64,000 nucleotides of DNA, taken from positions 3,370,001 through 3,434,000 of the forward strand of contig NZ_CP114904.1 in assembly GCF_027497215.1 (NCBI RefSeq), written 5' to 3'. The notes under the pieces were generated by a model that was given only the letters and a program-made list of their open reading frames with translations, did not search any database and had not been told where the DNA came from. The position numbers and the translations under genes were made by a program. Within the stretch, counting starts at the first letter, position 1, and each line of letters begins with the position of its first letter. Shown in pieces: positions 11,302-21,222 of this stretch. Source of the stretch: Micromonospora sp. WMMD812 (GTDB lineage: Bacteria > Actinomycetota > Actinomycetes > Mycobacteriales > Micromonosporaceae).

Positions 11302-12861
11302 TCAGGCGAGCAGGATGCCGTGGTCGACCGCATCGGAAAGCACCGCGCCCAGGGAGAGGCGGATCACCTCGAACCGCCGGGAGATCTCCCGGGACAGCTC
11401 CAGCTCGACCTCCCGCAGCGCACGCTGGGCCCAGGCCCGCGCGCCGTTGGGATCGTCGTTGCCCGGGCTGCGCCAGTGCTGCCAGCAGCCACCGGAGAGG
11501 GCGACCGCGACCGGTGGGAGCACCTCGGTGCGGGCGGTGCTGGGGTAGCCGGCGAGCGCGTCGAGCGCCCCGTCGCCGGTCAGCCCGGCCACCCCGGCGG
11601 TGCTGGTGACCAGGAGCACCCGGTCCAGCTCCCGGCCGGCCCGGTCCTCCGTCAGCGACCAGCGGATGGCGTGGGAGACCCGGCGGTGCACGCCCTCGGG
11701 GAGCGGCGAGCCGACGACCTGGGCGGTGGTCTCCTCGATGATCCCCCGCACGGCCTGGTCGCACTGGGCGGTGGCCAGCAGGGACAGCGCCTCCATCTCG
11801 CCGTCGAGCAGCTGCGGCAGGCCGGCGCAGCCGACCCCGAAGACGATCTCCTGGACCACCCGGAGATGGGTGTTCGCCAACTCCAGCGCGAGGTGCTGGC
11901 GGATCCGCCGGGCGCAGGAGCGGGTCAACCGGTCGAGCCGTTCGGACCAGTCGCCCGGCTCGGCCACCACGTTCACCCGGCCGTGTTCGCCGGGGAGCAC
12001 CGGCGGGTCGGAGCTGGCCCGGCGCAGCCCCTCGTCGGCGGCCCAGCCGACCAGGGCGCGCCGCAGGTCGGCCGCCTCCTCGACGCGGTGCGGCGCGAAC
12101 CAGCGCGCCGCGGCCAGCGCCGGGACGGCGGCGAGCAGGGCCGCGCGGTGCGCCTCCACGGTGACGACGACGGGGTCCACCGTGGGGCCGGGTGAGGGGG
12201 ACCCGGCCCCGGACGGCGGGACGGACGCCCCCGCGTCCTCCGTCCGCGCCGTGCTGTCGGGTCCGGCCCAGCCGGTCGGGCCCGGGGTGACCGCGAAGCA
12301 GACCGCGACCGGGGTCTGGGCGACCTCGGCGAGCAGGCTGAGCTCCGCGGCGGTGAACGCCTGGTCGGCGGCGATCACGAAGAGCAGGCAGCCGGCCCGG
12401 CCGGCCGCCTCGATCAGCACGCGGGCCCCGGCGACGCCGAGCGCTCCGGTGTCCGGCGTGTCGACCAGGTTGAAATGTCGCAGCAGCGGCTCAGGCATGG
12501 CGAGCTCGACCCGACGCGGCGGGCGGGCCAGCGCGGGACCGGCGGCGGTGCGGTCCGCCCCGTAGGCGTGCGGCTGGCGGTAGCCCGGCACGTACGCCGC
12601 CCGCGTGGGCCGCGTGGCGTGGCGGAGCACCAGCCAGCTGCCGTCCGGCACGCCGAGGAGGGCGGGGTCGAGCCCGAGCAGGGTGGCGAGCACGTCCCGG
12701 CGGCCGGCGCCGGCCGGGCCGACGGTGAGCACACCGAGCGACTCCTCCGAGCCGGGGTGGCTCACCCCGAGCCGCGTGGGCAGGGGCGCGCCCCGCGGCA
12801 GGTCGCCCGGCCCGGGCAGATCGTCGGGAACGTCGACCGAGGGGAGAGGACCCGGTTTCAT
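11302..12861 (-). CDS. P-loop-like protein with degenerate Walker A, function unknown
   Basis: A 519-residue protein I cannot name. Residues 43-63 ([21 protein letters not shown]) have the layout of a GTPase Walker A, but the lysine and serine/threonine are both arginine (R54, R55); [11 protein letters not shown] at 131-141 resembles a switch II DTPG with G lost. [23 protein letters not shown] follows as a GTPase-like strand-helix. The C-terminal half is alpha-helical. This looks like a dynamin/GTPase-superfamily member that may no longer hydrolyse nucleotide. ATG at 12861 has GGAG upstream. It is divergent from the LAL regulator and shares its promoter region. Confidence 0.7.
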   Translation of the reverse strand: MKPGPLPSVDVPDDLPGPGDLPRGAPLPTRLGVSHPGSEESLGVLTVGPAGAGRRDVLATLLGLDPALLGVPDGSWLVLRHATRPTRAAYVPGYRQPHAYGADRTAAGPALARPPRRVELAMPEPLLRHFNLVDTPDTGALGVAGARVLIEAAGRAGCLLFVIAADQAFTAAELSLLAEVAQTPVAVCFAVTPGPTGWAGPDSTARTEDAGASVPPSGAGSPSPGPTVDPVVVTVEAHRAALLAAVPALAAARWFAPHRVEEAADLRRALVGWAADEGLRRASSDPPVLPGEHGRVNVVAEPGDWSERLDRLTRSCARRIRQHLALELANTHLRVVQEIVFGVGCAGLPQLLDGEMEALSLLATAQCDQAVRGIIEETTAQVVGSPLPEGVHRRVSHAIRWSLTEDRAGRELDRVLLVTSTAGVAGLTGDGALDALAGYPSTARTEVLPPVAVALSGGCWQHWRSPGNDDPNGARAWAQRALREVELELSREISRRFEVIRLSLGAVLSDAVDHGILLA

Positions 12862-12985
12862 CAGGGCAGCCTCCCGTGGCAGGGACCGGCAGGCGCCGGC
12901 CGCGTGACAACTCCGGTGAAGTAACCCGGATGCCGGAAGACTACGAGCGACCCGGGACCCTGGCGGAACACATCGGATACTCACC

Positions 12986-13003
12986 AGTAATCGCGAGATT
13001 ACT
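12986..13003. promoter_or_regulatory. AT-rich palindromic operator candidate
   Basis: AGTAATC and GATTACT arms (12986-12992, 12997-13003) around GCGA, in the 199-bp gap between two divergent genes. An AT-rich dyad is unusual in this base composition. It lies 57 bases before the LAL start and 124 before the P-loop gene start, well placed to bind a dimeric regulator such as the LAL product. Confidence 0.5.
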
Positions 13004-13060
13004 CAACTTCGCTGCGTGACGGTATGCGCGCGGACCGATTTCGATGGATATGCTGCCTGG

Positions 13061-15739
13061 ATGAGTCGGTGGAAGTTCGTCGGCCGTACGGATGAGCTCA
13101 ACCGTCTGTTGTCGGCGGTGACCGGCACCGAGGGCAGAGGGCTCTTCTTCAGCGGAAACGCCGGCATCGGGAAGAGCCGGCTGCTGCGTGAGGGTGTGTC
13201 GGCGCTGCCGACCGACCGCTACGCGATCTGGTCGATCGCGGCGAGCGCCACCACCGCCGCGCTGCCGTTCGGCGGCCTGGTGCAGGTGCTCCCGGCCGAG
13301 CAGCCGCAGGGCCTGTCGCCGGCCGGCATCCTGCGCTGGGCGCTCGACGTGCTCCAGCAGCAGGCGGTCGGGCGGCGCATCGTGCTCGCCATCGACGACG
13401 CGCACCTGCTCGACCCGCCGTCGGCCGCGCTCGTGCACCTCGTGGCCCGCGCCGACAACGCCACCGTGATCGGCACGTTCCGCAACGGCGAGCAGATCCC
13501 GCTGCCGATCCGGGCACTCTGGACCGACGACCTGGTCGACCACGCCGAGCTGAGCCCGATGGCGCCCGCGGAGACCGCCGGGCTGCTCGCCGCCATCCTC
13601 GACGGCCCGGTCGACGCCGGCTCCGCCGACCGGCTCGGCCGGCTCTCCGCCGGCAACCCGCTGCTGCTCCGCGAGCTGGTGCACGCCGCCTCCGGCAGCG
13701 AGGAGCTGACCCGCAGATACGGCATCTGGAAGTGGACCGGCCGGCTCGAGCTGGCGCCGAACCTGACCGACCTGATCGACACCCGCATCGGCCAGCTCAC
13801 CCCCGGCGTCCGGTCGGTGGTCGAGCTGGTCGCCTTCGGCGAGCCGCTCGGCCTGCACCTGCTCAACCAGGCGATGGACCGCGCCGACGTGGAGACGGCC
13901 GAGGAACGCGGCCTGATCTCGGTGATCCAGCACGACCGGCGGACCAACGTCCGGCTCGCGCACCCCCTCTACGGCGAGGTCATGCGCCGCCGCTGCCCGG
14001 TCAGCCGGACCCGCCGGCTGCAGGCCCAACTCGCCGAGCTGCTGGAGAGCGTCGGCAAGCGACGCCGCGACGACCTGCTCCGGGTGGCGGTGTGGCGACT
14101 CGACTCGGGCACCGCGCAGGACGCGGCGCTGCTGCTCGACGCGGCCGTGCAGGCGTTCAGCCGCTACGACGTGCCGTTGGCGACCCGGCTGGCCCGGGCG
14201 GCGCTCGACGCCGGCGGCGGCTTCGACGCGGCCGAGCTGCTGGCCACCATCCTGATGTTCGCCGACCGGCCCGAGGAGGCGATCGAGGTGCTCGACGCGG
14301 TCTCCCCCGGCTCCGGCGACGGCCAGCGGCTCAGCCGGTGGCTGACCGTACGCGGGATGGTCACCTACTGGGGGCTCAGCCAGGAGTCCACCGTGGAGGA
14401 GATCGCGGCGCGGGCCACCGACCTGACCGACTCGGCCGACCAGGCAAGGGTCCGCGCGTTCGAGGCGATCATGCGGCTGCACCGGCTCGACACCCCCACC
14501 GCGCTGCGCCTCAGCCAGGGCGTGCTGGACCGCCCGGCGGCCAGCATCGCCGCCCGCGAGCTGGCCCGCTGCACCATCGCCTACCTCCAGGCCGCCCAGG
14601 GGCAGCTGCGCCGCAGCGACACCGCGATCGCCCAGGTCCACTCCGAGGCCGCCCGGTGGCGGGCCGACATGCCGTACCTGCAACTCGCCCTGGAGCTGGC
14701 CCGCGGCACCCGGCTCACCCTCGCCGGCGACCTCGCCGGCATCGATGCCATCGTGGCCGACGAGTTCGCCGACCTCGCCGGCGCCGGGGACTTCCGGCTC
14801 GGCACCGGCTACCTCGCCATCCTCCAGGCGTACGCCGCCCGACTGCGCGGCCAGAGCGACGCCGCCCTGCGGACCAGCCTCGGCGCGTGCGCCGTGCTGG
14901 CCACCAGCAGGGTGTACGCCGGGCTGGCGCAGGCGGAACGGGCCCAGGCCGCCGCCCTGCGCGGCGACGCGGCGCAGGCCGCCGAGGCGATGGCCGAGGC
15001 GGACCGCACCCAGGCGCCGGGCATGGCCGTGCTCTACCCCTGGCTGGAACAGGCCCGCGGTGCGGTGCTCGCCGCGGCGGGCGACCTGCCGGGGGCGGTC
15101 AAGCAGCTGACCGAGCTGGTCGACCGGCTGCGGGCGGACGGCTTCGCCGGCCACGAGGTACACGTCCTGCACGACCTGGTGCGGCTGGACCAGGCGTCCG
15201 CTCCGGTCGGCCCGACCTGTTCCGACGGCAGCCGCCGCACGGTCGCCCAGCGCCTCGCCGAGCTCTCCGAACGGGTCGACGGGGACCTGCCGCCGCTGCT
15301 GGCCCGGCACGCCCGGGCCGCGATGGCCGGCACGCCGGCCGACCTGCTCGCCGTGGCCGACGACTTCAGCGAGCTGGAACTGCACGTGTTCGCCGCCGAG
15401 GCGACCGCCACGGCCCTCCACCGGCTGCGCCGGGAACGGCCGGCCGCCGCGGCCGAGGCCCGCGAACGCCTCGCCACGCTGCTCGCGCGCTGCGACGTGA
15501 TCCGTACGCCGGCGCTGCGGGCCGGGGCCCCGGTGCTGACCGAGCGGGAGTGGCAGGTGGCCCGGCTCGCGGCCGACGGGGCGACCAGCAGGGCCATCGC
15601 GGAGCGGCTCTACCTCTCCGCCCGCACGGTGGAGAACCACCTCCAGCGGATCTACGCCAAGCTCGGCGTCACCAACCGGGCCGACCTGGGCGCCGCGCTG
15701 CGGGCGATCCCGGGCCACGAAGGCGGCGACGCCGGCTAA
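13061..15739 (+). CDS. LAL-family LuxR transcriptional regulator
   Basis: An 892-residue large ATP-binding LuxR regulator. The N-terminal ATPase has Walker A SGNAGIGKSR (31-40) and Walker B VLAIDDAHLLD (108-118); a long helical TPR-like middle follows; the C-terminus has a LuxR helix-turn-helix, LTEREWQVARLAADGATSRAIA through RTVENHLQRIYAKLGVTNR. Such proteins activate secondary-metabolism or carbohydrate genes. ATG at 13061 (MSRWKFVGRTDEL) matches the family; the upstream extension does not. The target is unknown; the divergent P-loop gene is the obvious candidate. It is followed 16 bases later by pncB, so read-through is possible. Confidence 0.9.
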   Translation: MSRWKFVGRTDELNRLLSAVTGTEGRGLFFSGNAGIGKSRLLREGVSALPTDRYAIWSIAASATTAALPFGGLVQVLPAEQPQGLSPAGILRWALDVLQQQAVGRRIVLAIDDAHLLDPPSAALVHLVARADNATVIGTFRNGEQIPLPIRALWTDDLVDHAELSPMAPAETAGLLAAILDGPVDAGSADRLGRLSAGNPLLLRELVHAASGSEELTRRYGIWKWTGRLELAPNLTDLIDTRIGQLTPGVRSVVELVAFGEPLGLHLLNQAMDRADVETAEERGLISVIQHDRRTNVRLAHPLYGEVMRRRCPVSRTRRLQAQLAELLESVGKRRRDDLLRVAVWRLDSGTAQDAALLLDAAVQAFSRYDVPLATRLARAALDAGGGFDAAELLATILMFADRPEEAIEVLDAVSPGSGDGQRLSRWLTVRGMVTYWGLSQESTVEEIAARATDLTDSADQARVRAFEAIMRLHRLDTPTALRLSQGVLDRPAASIAARELARCTIAYLQAAQGQLRRSDTAIAQVHSEAARWRADMPYLQLALELARGTRLTLAGDLAGIDAIVADEFADLAGAGDFRLGTGYLAILQAYAARLRGQSDAALRTSLGACAVLATSRVYAGLAQAERAQAAALRGDAAQAAEAMAEADRTQAPGMAVLYPWLEQARGAVLAAAGDLPGAVKQLTELVDRLRADGFAGHEVHVLHDLVRLDQASAPVGPTCSDGSRRTVAQRLAELSERVDGDLPPLLARHARAAMAGTPADLLAVADDFSELELHVFAAEATATALHRLRRERPAAAAEARERLATLLARCDVIRTPALRAGAPVLTEREWQVARLAADGATSRAIAERLYLSARTVENHLQRIYAKLGVTNRADLGAALRAIPGHEGGDAG

Positions 15740-15755
15740 ACCCTAGGCTGGGGCG

Positions 15756-17042
15756 GTGAGCACCCTTCGCCCCGCGCTGCTGACCGACCACTACGAGCTG
15801 ACCATGGTCAGCGCGGCCCTGCGGGACGGCACCGCCGACCGCCGCTGCGTCTTCGAGGTGTTCAGCCGCCGGCTGCCGGCCGGCCGCCGGTACGGGGTGG
15901 TCGCCGGCACGGTGCGCCTGATGGAGCTGATCCGCGACTTCCGGTTCGACGAGGCCGAGGTGGACTTCCTGCGCCGCACCGGCGTGGTGGACGAGCCGGC
16001 CGCCGAGTGGCTGCGCAACTACCGCTTCACCGGTGACATCGACGGGTACGCCGAGGGCGAGCTCTTCTTCCCCAACTCGCCGATCCTCACCGTCTGCGGC
16101 ACGTTCGCCGAGTGCGTGGTGCTGGAGACGCTGGTGCTCTCCGTCCTCAACCACGACAGCGCGGTCGCCGCGGCCGCCGCCCGGATGGTGACCGCCGCCC
16201 GCGGCCGTACGCTCATCGAGATGGGCTCCCGTCGCGCGCACGAGGGGGCCGCGGTGGCCGCCGCCCGCGCCGCCTACCTGGCCGGCTTCCGGTTCACCTC
16301 CAACCTCGAAGCCGGCCGGCGCTACGGCGTCCCCACCGCGGGCACCGCCGCGCACGCGTTCACGCTGCTGCACGACGACGAGCGGGCCGCGTTCGCCTCG
16401 CAGGTCGCCACGCTCGGCAAGGACACGACGCTGCTGGTCGACACGTACGACATCAGCCAGGGCATCCGCAACGCGATCGCGGTGGCCGGGACGGACCTGC
16501 GGGCGATCCGGATCGACTCCGGCGACCTGGCGGTCATCGCCCAGCAGTCCCGGGAGCTGCTCGACTCGCTCGGCGCCACCGAGACGAAGATCATCGTCTC
16601 GGGTGACCTGGACGAGTACGCCATCGCCGCCCTCGCGGCCGAGCCGGTGGACATGTACGGCGCGGGCACCGCCGTCGTCACCGGCTCCGGCGCGCCCACC
16701 GTCGGGCTGGTCTACAAGCTCGTCGAGGTGGACGGCCGGCCGGTGGTGAAGCGCTCGGAGCAGAAGGCCACCATCGGCGGCCGCAAGGTCGCCGTGCGGC
16801 GGCACAAGCCGACCGGGACGGCCACCGAGGAGGTCATCGTCCCGCAGGGCGTGCCGGACCGGCAGCCCAACGACCGGATGCTCCAGCGGTCGTACCTGGT
16901 GGGCGGCGAGGCGGTCGAGCTGCCCACGCTGGACGAGTCGCGGGAGCACCTGCGGCAGTGCCTGATCTCCATCCCCTGGGAGGGGTTGAAGCTGTCCGCG
17001 GGCGACCCGGCGATCCCGGTCACCGTCGTACCCGCGGACTGA
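15756..17042 (+). CDS. pncB: Nicotinate phosphoribosyltransferase
   Basis: A 428-residue NAPRT that joins nicotinate and PRPP to nicotinate mononucleotide in the Preiss-Handler route of NAD salvage. The opening LLTDHYELTMVSAAL, central SVLNHDSAVAAAAARM, EMGSRRAHEGAAVAAARAAYLAGF and IDSGDLAVIAQQSRELLD are family landmarks. GTG at 15756 is the only plausible start. The next gene encodes nicotinamidase, which supplies its substrate, so the two form a salvage unit. In M. tuberculosis pncB1 is likewise beside and divergent from clpS. Confidence 0.95.
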   Translation: MSTLRPALLTDHYELTMVSAALRDGTADRRCVFEVFSRRLPAGRRYGVVAGTVRLMELIRDFRFDEAEVDFLRRTGVVDEPAAEWLRNYRFTGDIDGYAEGELFFPNSPILTVCGTFAECVVLETLVLSVLNHDSAVAAAAARMVTAARGRTLIEMGSRRAHEGAAVAAARAAYLAGFRFTSNLEAGRRYGVPTAGTAAHAFTLLHDDERAAFASQVATLGKDTTLLVDTYDISQGIRNAIAVAGTDLRAIRIDSGDLAVIAQQSRELLDSLGATETKIIVSGDLDEYAIAALAAEPVDMYGAGTAVVTGSGAPTVGLVYKLVEVDGRPVVKRSEQKATIGGRKVAVRRHKPTGTATEEVIVPQGVPDRQPNDRMLQRSYLVGGEAVELPTLDESREHLRQCLISIPWEGLKLSAGDPAIPVTVVPAD

Positions 17043-17084
17043 GGGTGGCCCGACCCGGGCCGAGGCGTCAGGAAGGGAGAACCG

Positions 17085-17666
17085 GTGGGCAACGCGCTGA
17101 TCATCGTCGACGTGCAGAACGACTTCTGCGAGGGGGGCTCGCTGGCCGTCGGCGGCGGGGCCGGCGTCGCCGCCGGCATCTCACGGCTGCTCGCCGCCGA
17201 GCCGGGCCGCTGGGACCACGTGGTGGCGACCAAGGACTACCACGTCGACCCGGGTGGGCACTTCGCCGACCAGCCGAACTTCGTGGACACCTGGCCCCGG
17301 CACTGCGTGGTCGGCACCGCCGGCTCCGAGTTCCACCCCGACCTGGAGACCGGACGGGTCGAGGAGATCTTCCACAAGGGCGAGCACGCGGCCGCGTACT
17401 CCGGCTTCGAGGGGCACGCCGCGGACGGCGAGTGCCTCGCCGACTGGCTGCGCCGGCACGGGGTGGACCGGGTCGAACTGGTCGGCATCGCCACCGACCA
17501 CTGCGTCCGGGCGACCGCGCTGGACGCGGCGCGGGAGGGCTTCGACACCAGCGTCCTGCTGGACCTGACCGCCGGGGTCGCCCCGGACACCACCGACCTG
17601 GCGATGCGGGCCATGGAGGGCGCCGGGGTCACCCTGCGTGGGGAGCCTGTGATCAGGGCCGCATGA
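17085..17666 (+). CDS. pncA: Nicotinamidase
   Basis: A 193-residue cysteine hydrolase converting nicotinamide to nicotinate. The catalytic triad is D9 (IIVDVQNDF), K98 (FHKGEH) and C140 (GIATDHCVRATALDA); the metal site DYHVDPGGH supplies D51, H53 and H59. In mycobacteria the same enzyme activates pyrazinamide. GTG at 17085 follows a good GGAAGGGAG ribosome site at 17071. It sits 42 bases after pncB and feeds it substrate. Confidence 0.95.
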   Translation: MGNALIIVDVQNDFCEGGSLAVGGGAGVAAGISRLLAAEPGRWDHVVATKDYHVDPGGHFADQPNFVDTWPRHCVVGTAGSEFHPDLETGRVEEIFHKGEHAAAYSGFEGHAADGECLADWLRRHGVDRVELVGIATDHCVRATALDAAREGFDTSVLLDLTAGVAPDTTDLAMRAMEGAGVTLRGEPVIRAA

Positions 17667-17706
17667 CGCGGTAATTGGTTGGCGGCTGTCGTACCCGACG
17701 CCGAGG

Positions 17707-18954
17707 ATGGCGCCGGAGGTACGGACCATCGTGAACCTGAAGCCTTACCGGGAGGCGCTCGCCCTGCCCGGTCTACGGTCGCTGCTGCTGGTGGCGGTGC
17801 TCGCGCGCATCCCGCTCACCGCGACCGGGGTGACCCTGACCTTCTACGTGGTCCAGGATCTCGGCCGTGGCTACGCCGCCGCCGGGCTGGTCGGCGCCGC
17901 GATCACGGTCGGCGCGGCGATCGGCGGCCCGCTGCTCGGCCGGCTGGTCGACCGCCGCGGGCTGCGGCCGGTGCTCGTGCTGACCGGCGTCGCCGAGGCG
18001 GTGTTCTGGTCCACCGCGCCGTCGCTGCCGTACCTGCTGCTGCTGCCGGCCGCCTTCGTCGCCGGCTCGCTCGCCCTGCCGATCTTCTCGGTGGTCCGCC
18101 AGTCCGTCGCCGCGCTGGTGCCCGAGCAGCGGCGCCGGCCGGCGTACGCCCTCGACTCGATGTCGGTGGAGCTGTCGTTCATGGTCGGCCCGGCGCTGGC
18201 GGTGGCGCTGGTCACCGCGATCTCGGCCCGGACCACCCTCTACCTGGTCGGCGCGGGCATCGTCGCCGCCGGAATCGCGTTCTGGCTGCTCAACCCGCCC
18301 ACCGGTGGTGTACCGGACGCGTCGGCGCCGCCCCGCCGGGTGCCCCGGCACGAATGGGTGACGCCCCGGCTGCTGGCCGTGCTGGCGGTCAGCCTCGCCG
18401 CCACCCTGGTGCTCGGCGGCACCGACGTCGCGGTGGTCGCGGTGCTCCGGGAGAGCGGCGAGGCCGGCTGGACCGGCGCCGTCCTCGCCATATGGGCGGT
18501 CGCCTCGCTGGTCGGCGGCTTCGCGTACGGTGCGGTGCACCGCCCGTTCTCGCCGCTCGCCCTCATGGCCGCGCTGAGCCTCTGCACCATCCCGGTCGGG
18601 CTCGGCGGATCACACTGGTGGCTGCTCTGCCTGGCCATGATCCCGGCCGGCGCCCTCTGCGCCCCGACCATCGCCGCCACGTCCGACGCGGTCAGCCGGC
18701 TCGCCCCCGCCGAGGCGCGCGGCGAGGCGATGGGCCTGCACGGCTCCGCGGTGACCGTCGGCATCGCGGTCGGCGCCCCGCTCGCCGGCGCGGTGATCGA
18801 CGCGTCCGCGCCGGCCTGGGGCTTCGCGGTCACCGGCGCGATCGGCGCCCTGGTCGCCCTCGCGGTGCTCCCCCTGGAGCTGCGCCGCCGCCGCGCCACC
18901 ACCGCGGTGCCCACCGAACCCGAGCGGGAACTGGCCCCCGCCACCACCAACTGA
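17707..18954 (+). CDS. Major facilitator superfamily transporter
   Basis: A 415-residue integral membrane protein with about 12 hydrophobic helices. The MFS signature GRLVDRRGLRPVLVL lies after helix 2-3 (around residues 78-92), and two six-helix halves are separated by a charged loop near residues 200-220 (PPRRVPRHEWVTPR). Likely a drug or metabolite exporter; the substrate is not readable. A GTG at 17731, 11 bases after GGAGG, is a plausible shorter start. It follows pncA by 40 bases on the same strand, so could be co-transcribed, though a link to NAD metabolism is not implied. Confidence 0.85.
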   Translation: MAPEVRTIVNLKPYREALALPGLRSLLLVAVLARIPLTATGVTLTFYVVQDLGRGYAAAGLVGAAITVGAAIGGPLLGRLVDRRGLRPVLVLTGVAEAVFWSTAPSLPYLLLLPAAFVAGSLALPIFSVVRQSVAALVPEQRRRPAYALDSMSVELSFMVGPALAVALVTAISARTTLYLVGAGIVAAGIAFWLLNPPTGGVPDASAPPRRVPRHEWVTPRLLAVLAVSLAATLVLGGTDVAVVAVLRESGEAGWTGAVLAIWAVASLVGGFAYGAVHRPFSPLALMAALSLCTIPVGLGGSHWWLLCLAMIPAGALCAPTIAATSDAVSRLAPAEARGEAMGLHGSAVTVGIAVGAPLAGAVIDASAPAWGFAVTGAIGALVALAVLPLELRRRRATTAVPTEPERELAPATTN

Positions 18955-18992
18955 CACCCATCCCCGCGCCGGGGGCCAACTCGAGTTCCAGC

Positions 18993-19029
18993 ACCGCCAT
19001 GACCGACACCATGTCGCCGACATGGCGGT
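18993..19029 (+). terminator. Possible terminator of the MFS gene
   Basis: Nine-base inverted repeat (ACCGCCATG / CATGGCGGT) with a 19-nt loop, 38 bases after the MFS stop. Moderate stem and no U-run. The rest of 18955-19263 shows no credible gene. Confidence 0.4.
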
Positions 19030-19144
19030 ATCCGGCGCCCCGGGACCCCACCATTACGGCCCCCCGGAGTGGATCTTCCCGCCCACCACCAGCCAGGCGA
19101 GGAGCGGGAGACCGGAGGACGGGCGCGGGGCCGGGCGGGCGAGC

Positions 19145-19180
19145 GGGGAGGCCGGCGGGGGGCCGGGGGTCGGACTGGGG
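19145..19180 (+). other. G-rich tract with four G-runs
   Basis: Four runs of four or more G (19145-19148, 19157-19162, 19165-19169, 19177-19180) with short spacers, in a non-coding stretch between the MFS gene and the ctaD terminator. It could fold into a G-quadruplex on the plus strand. No gene is seen here. Confidence 0.35.
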
Positions 19181-19263
19181 CTGAGCGCGGCCACGTGCGG
19201 GCATGGCCGGGCGGGACCCAGGACCCGGGCCCGAACGGGCCGGGCGCTACCCCTGGACGACGG

Positions 19264-19297
19264 CGACGGGCGCCACCCCTGAGGGTGGCGCCCGTCG
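19264..19297 (-). terminator. Terminator of ctaD
   Basis: Perfect 15-bp stem (arms 19264-19278 and 19283-19297) with a CTGA loop, 22 bases beyond the ctaD stop on the minus strand. Confidence 0.8.
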
Positions 19298-19319
19298 TAC
19301 GTGGTGCGGGACTGGGCGG

Positions 19320-21080
19320 TCAGGCCCGGTCGATGTTGCTGGCGGTGTCCTCGGTGTAGCGGGCGCCGCCGTCGGACTCGCTGGTCAGCGGCTTGGCGCC
19401 ACCCTCCGGCGGGCCGGCGAGGCTCTGGTGGCCGGCGGCCAGCTCCGGGAACTTGGCGTCGAACGCCGGCCGCTCGGAGCGGATCCGCGGCATCCGGTCG
19501 AAGTTGCGCAGCGGCGGCGGGCAGCTGGTGGCCCACTCGAGCGAGTTGCCGTGACCCCACGGGTCGTTGACCTCGACCACCGGCCCGGTCTTGTACGACT
19601 TCCAGCAGTTGTAGATGAACGGCAGCGTGGAGATACCGGTGATGAACGCGCCGATCGTGGAGATCATGTTCAGCGTGGTGAAGCCGTCGCTGGGCAGGTA
19701 GTCGGCGTACCGGCGGGGCATGCCCTCGTTGCCGAGCCAGTGCTGCACCAGGAAGGTGGTGTGGAAGCCGACCATGGTCAGCCAGAAGTGCACCTTGCCG
19801 AGCCGCTCGTCGAGCATCCGGCCGAACATCTTCGGGAACCAGAAGTAGATGCCGGCGAAGACCGCGAACACGATGGTGCCGAAGAGCACGTAGTGGAAGT
19901 GCGCCACCACGAAGTACGAGTCGGAGACGTGGAAGTCGATCGGCGGGCTGGCCAGCAGCACACCGGTGAGACCACCGAAGAGGAACGTCACCAGGAAGCC
20001 GACGGCCCAGAGCATCGGCGTCTCGAAGCTGACCTGGCCGCGCCACATGGTGCCGATCCAGTTGAAGAACTTCATACCGGTGGGCACGGCGATCAGGAAG
20101 CTCAGGAAGCTGAAGAACGGCAGCAGCACCTGGCCGGTGGCGAACATGTGGTGCGCCCAGACGCTCATCGACAGCGCGGCGATGGCGAGGGTGGCGGCGA
20201 CCAGGCCCTTGTAGCCGAAGATCGGCTTGCGGGAGAAGACCGGGATGATCTCGCTGATGATGCCGAAGAACGGCAGCGCGACGATGTACACCTCGGGGTG
20301 CCCGAAGAACCAGAACAGGTGCTGCCAGAGCATCGGCCCGCCGGTCGCCGGGTCGTACACGTGGGCGCCGAGGATGCGGTCGGCGGCGAGCGCGAAGAGC
20401 GCGGCGGCCAGCAGCGGGAAGACGAGGATCACCAGGAGGCTGGTGACCAGGATGTTCCAGGTGAAGATCGGCATCCGGAACATGGTCATGCCGGGGGCGC
20501 GCAGGGTGAGAACCGTGGTGATCATGTTGACCGCACCGAGGATGGTGCCCAGACCGGAGATGGCCAGACCCATGATCCACATGTTGGCGCCGACGCCCGG
20601 GGAGTGCTCCACGCTGCTCAGCGGGGCGTACGCGAACCAGCCGAAGTCCGCCGCGCCGCCCGGGGTGATGAAGCCCGCGGTCGCCATCGTGCCGCCGAAC
20701 AGGTACAGCCAGTAGGCGAAGCTGTTCAGTCGCGGGAACGAGACGTCCGGCGCGCCGATCTGGATCGGCACAATGTAGTTGGCGAAGGCGAACACGATCG
20801 GCGTCGCGAAGAACAGCAGCATGATCGTGCCGTGCATGGTGAAGAGCTGGTTGTACTGCTCGGGCGACAGGAACTGCAGCCCGGGCTGGGCCAGCTCGGC
20901 CCGCATGATCAGGGCCATCAGGCCGCCGATCATGAAGAACGCGAACGCGGTGACCATGTACATGATCCCGATCTGCTTCGCGTCCGTGGTCCGCAGCAGC
21001 CGCGCGATGGCCGACCCCTTGACCGGCTCTCGGACCGGCCAGGGCCGGGTCACGACCGGCTTGGGTGCGACGGTGGTCAC
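19320..21080 (-). CDS. ctaD: Cytochrome c oxidase subunit I
   Basis: A 586-residue heme-copper oxidase subunit I of the aa3 type, the catalytic core of the terminal oxidase in the plasma membrane. Twelve transmembrane helices are evident; the HGTIMLLFF helix, the copper/tyrosine element [21 protein letters not shown] and the HHMFATG segment are diagnostic. GTG at 21080 follows GGAGG by six bases, which decides the start; longer frames lack a site. The gene stands alone: ctaC, ctaE and the qcr genes are not in the window, as is usual for actinobacterial ctaD. The promoter should lie in 21081-21222. Confidence 0.96.
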   Translation of the reverse strand: MTTVAPKPVVTRPWPVREPVKGSAIARLLRTTDAKQIGIMYMVTAFAFFMIGGLMALIMRAELAQPGLQFLSPEQYNQLFTMHGTIMLLFFATPIVFAFANYIVPIQIGAPDVSFPRLNSFAYWLYLFGGTMATAGFITPGGAADFGWFAYAPLSSVEHSPGVGANMWIMGLAISGLGTILGAVNMITTVLTLRAPGMTMFRMPIFTWNILVTSLLVILVFPLLAAALFALAADRILGAHVYDPATGGPMLWQHLFWFFGHPEVYIVALPFFGIISEIIPVFSRKPIFGYKGLVAATLAIAALSMSVWAHHMFATGQVLLPFFSFLSFLIAVPTGMKFFNWIGTMWRGQVSFETPMLWAVGFLVTFLFGGLTGVLLASPPIDFHVSDSYFVVAHFHYVLFGTIVFAVFAGIYFWFPKMFGRMLDERLGKVHFWLTMVGFHTTFLVQHWLGNEGMPRRYADYLPSDGFTTLNMISTIGAFITGISTLPFIYNCWKSYKTGPVVEVNDPWGHGNSLEWATSCPPPLRNFDRMPRIRSERPAFDAKFPELAAGHQSLAGPPEGGAKPLTSESDGGARYTEDTASNIDRA

Positions 21081-21222
21081 GAATGGCCTCCGGTTCTCGG
21101 TTGTCCCGCTCGGCACGCGTTGATTTTTCAGCGGGCCGTCATCCGCAAGGAGGATAGTCCCCGGCAGGTGGCAGCGCCGCGTGGGGTGGCCGGCTACGAT
21201 CATCGGCCGGCGCCGACGGCGG

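Noticed and set aside
12941..15718. A 925-codon open frame on the minus strand opposite the LAL regulator
   Set aside because: Its product is a biased string of R, G, Q, V, H and E without any domain, as expected antisense to a GC-rich gene; the plus-strand protein has clear ATPase and helix-turn-helix motifs.
18955..19263. Small proteins in the gap between the MFS gene and ctaD
   Set aside because: Frames exist on both strands but have only P/G/R-rich sequence and no start signal.
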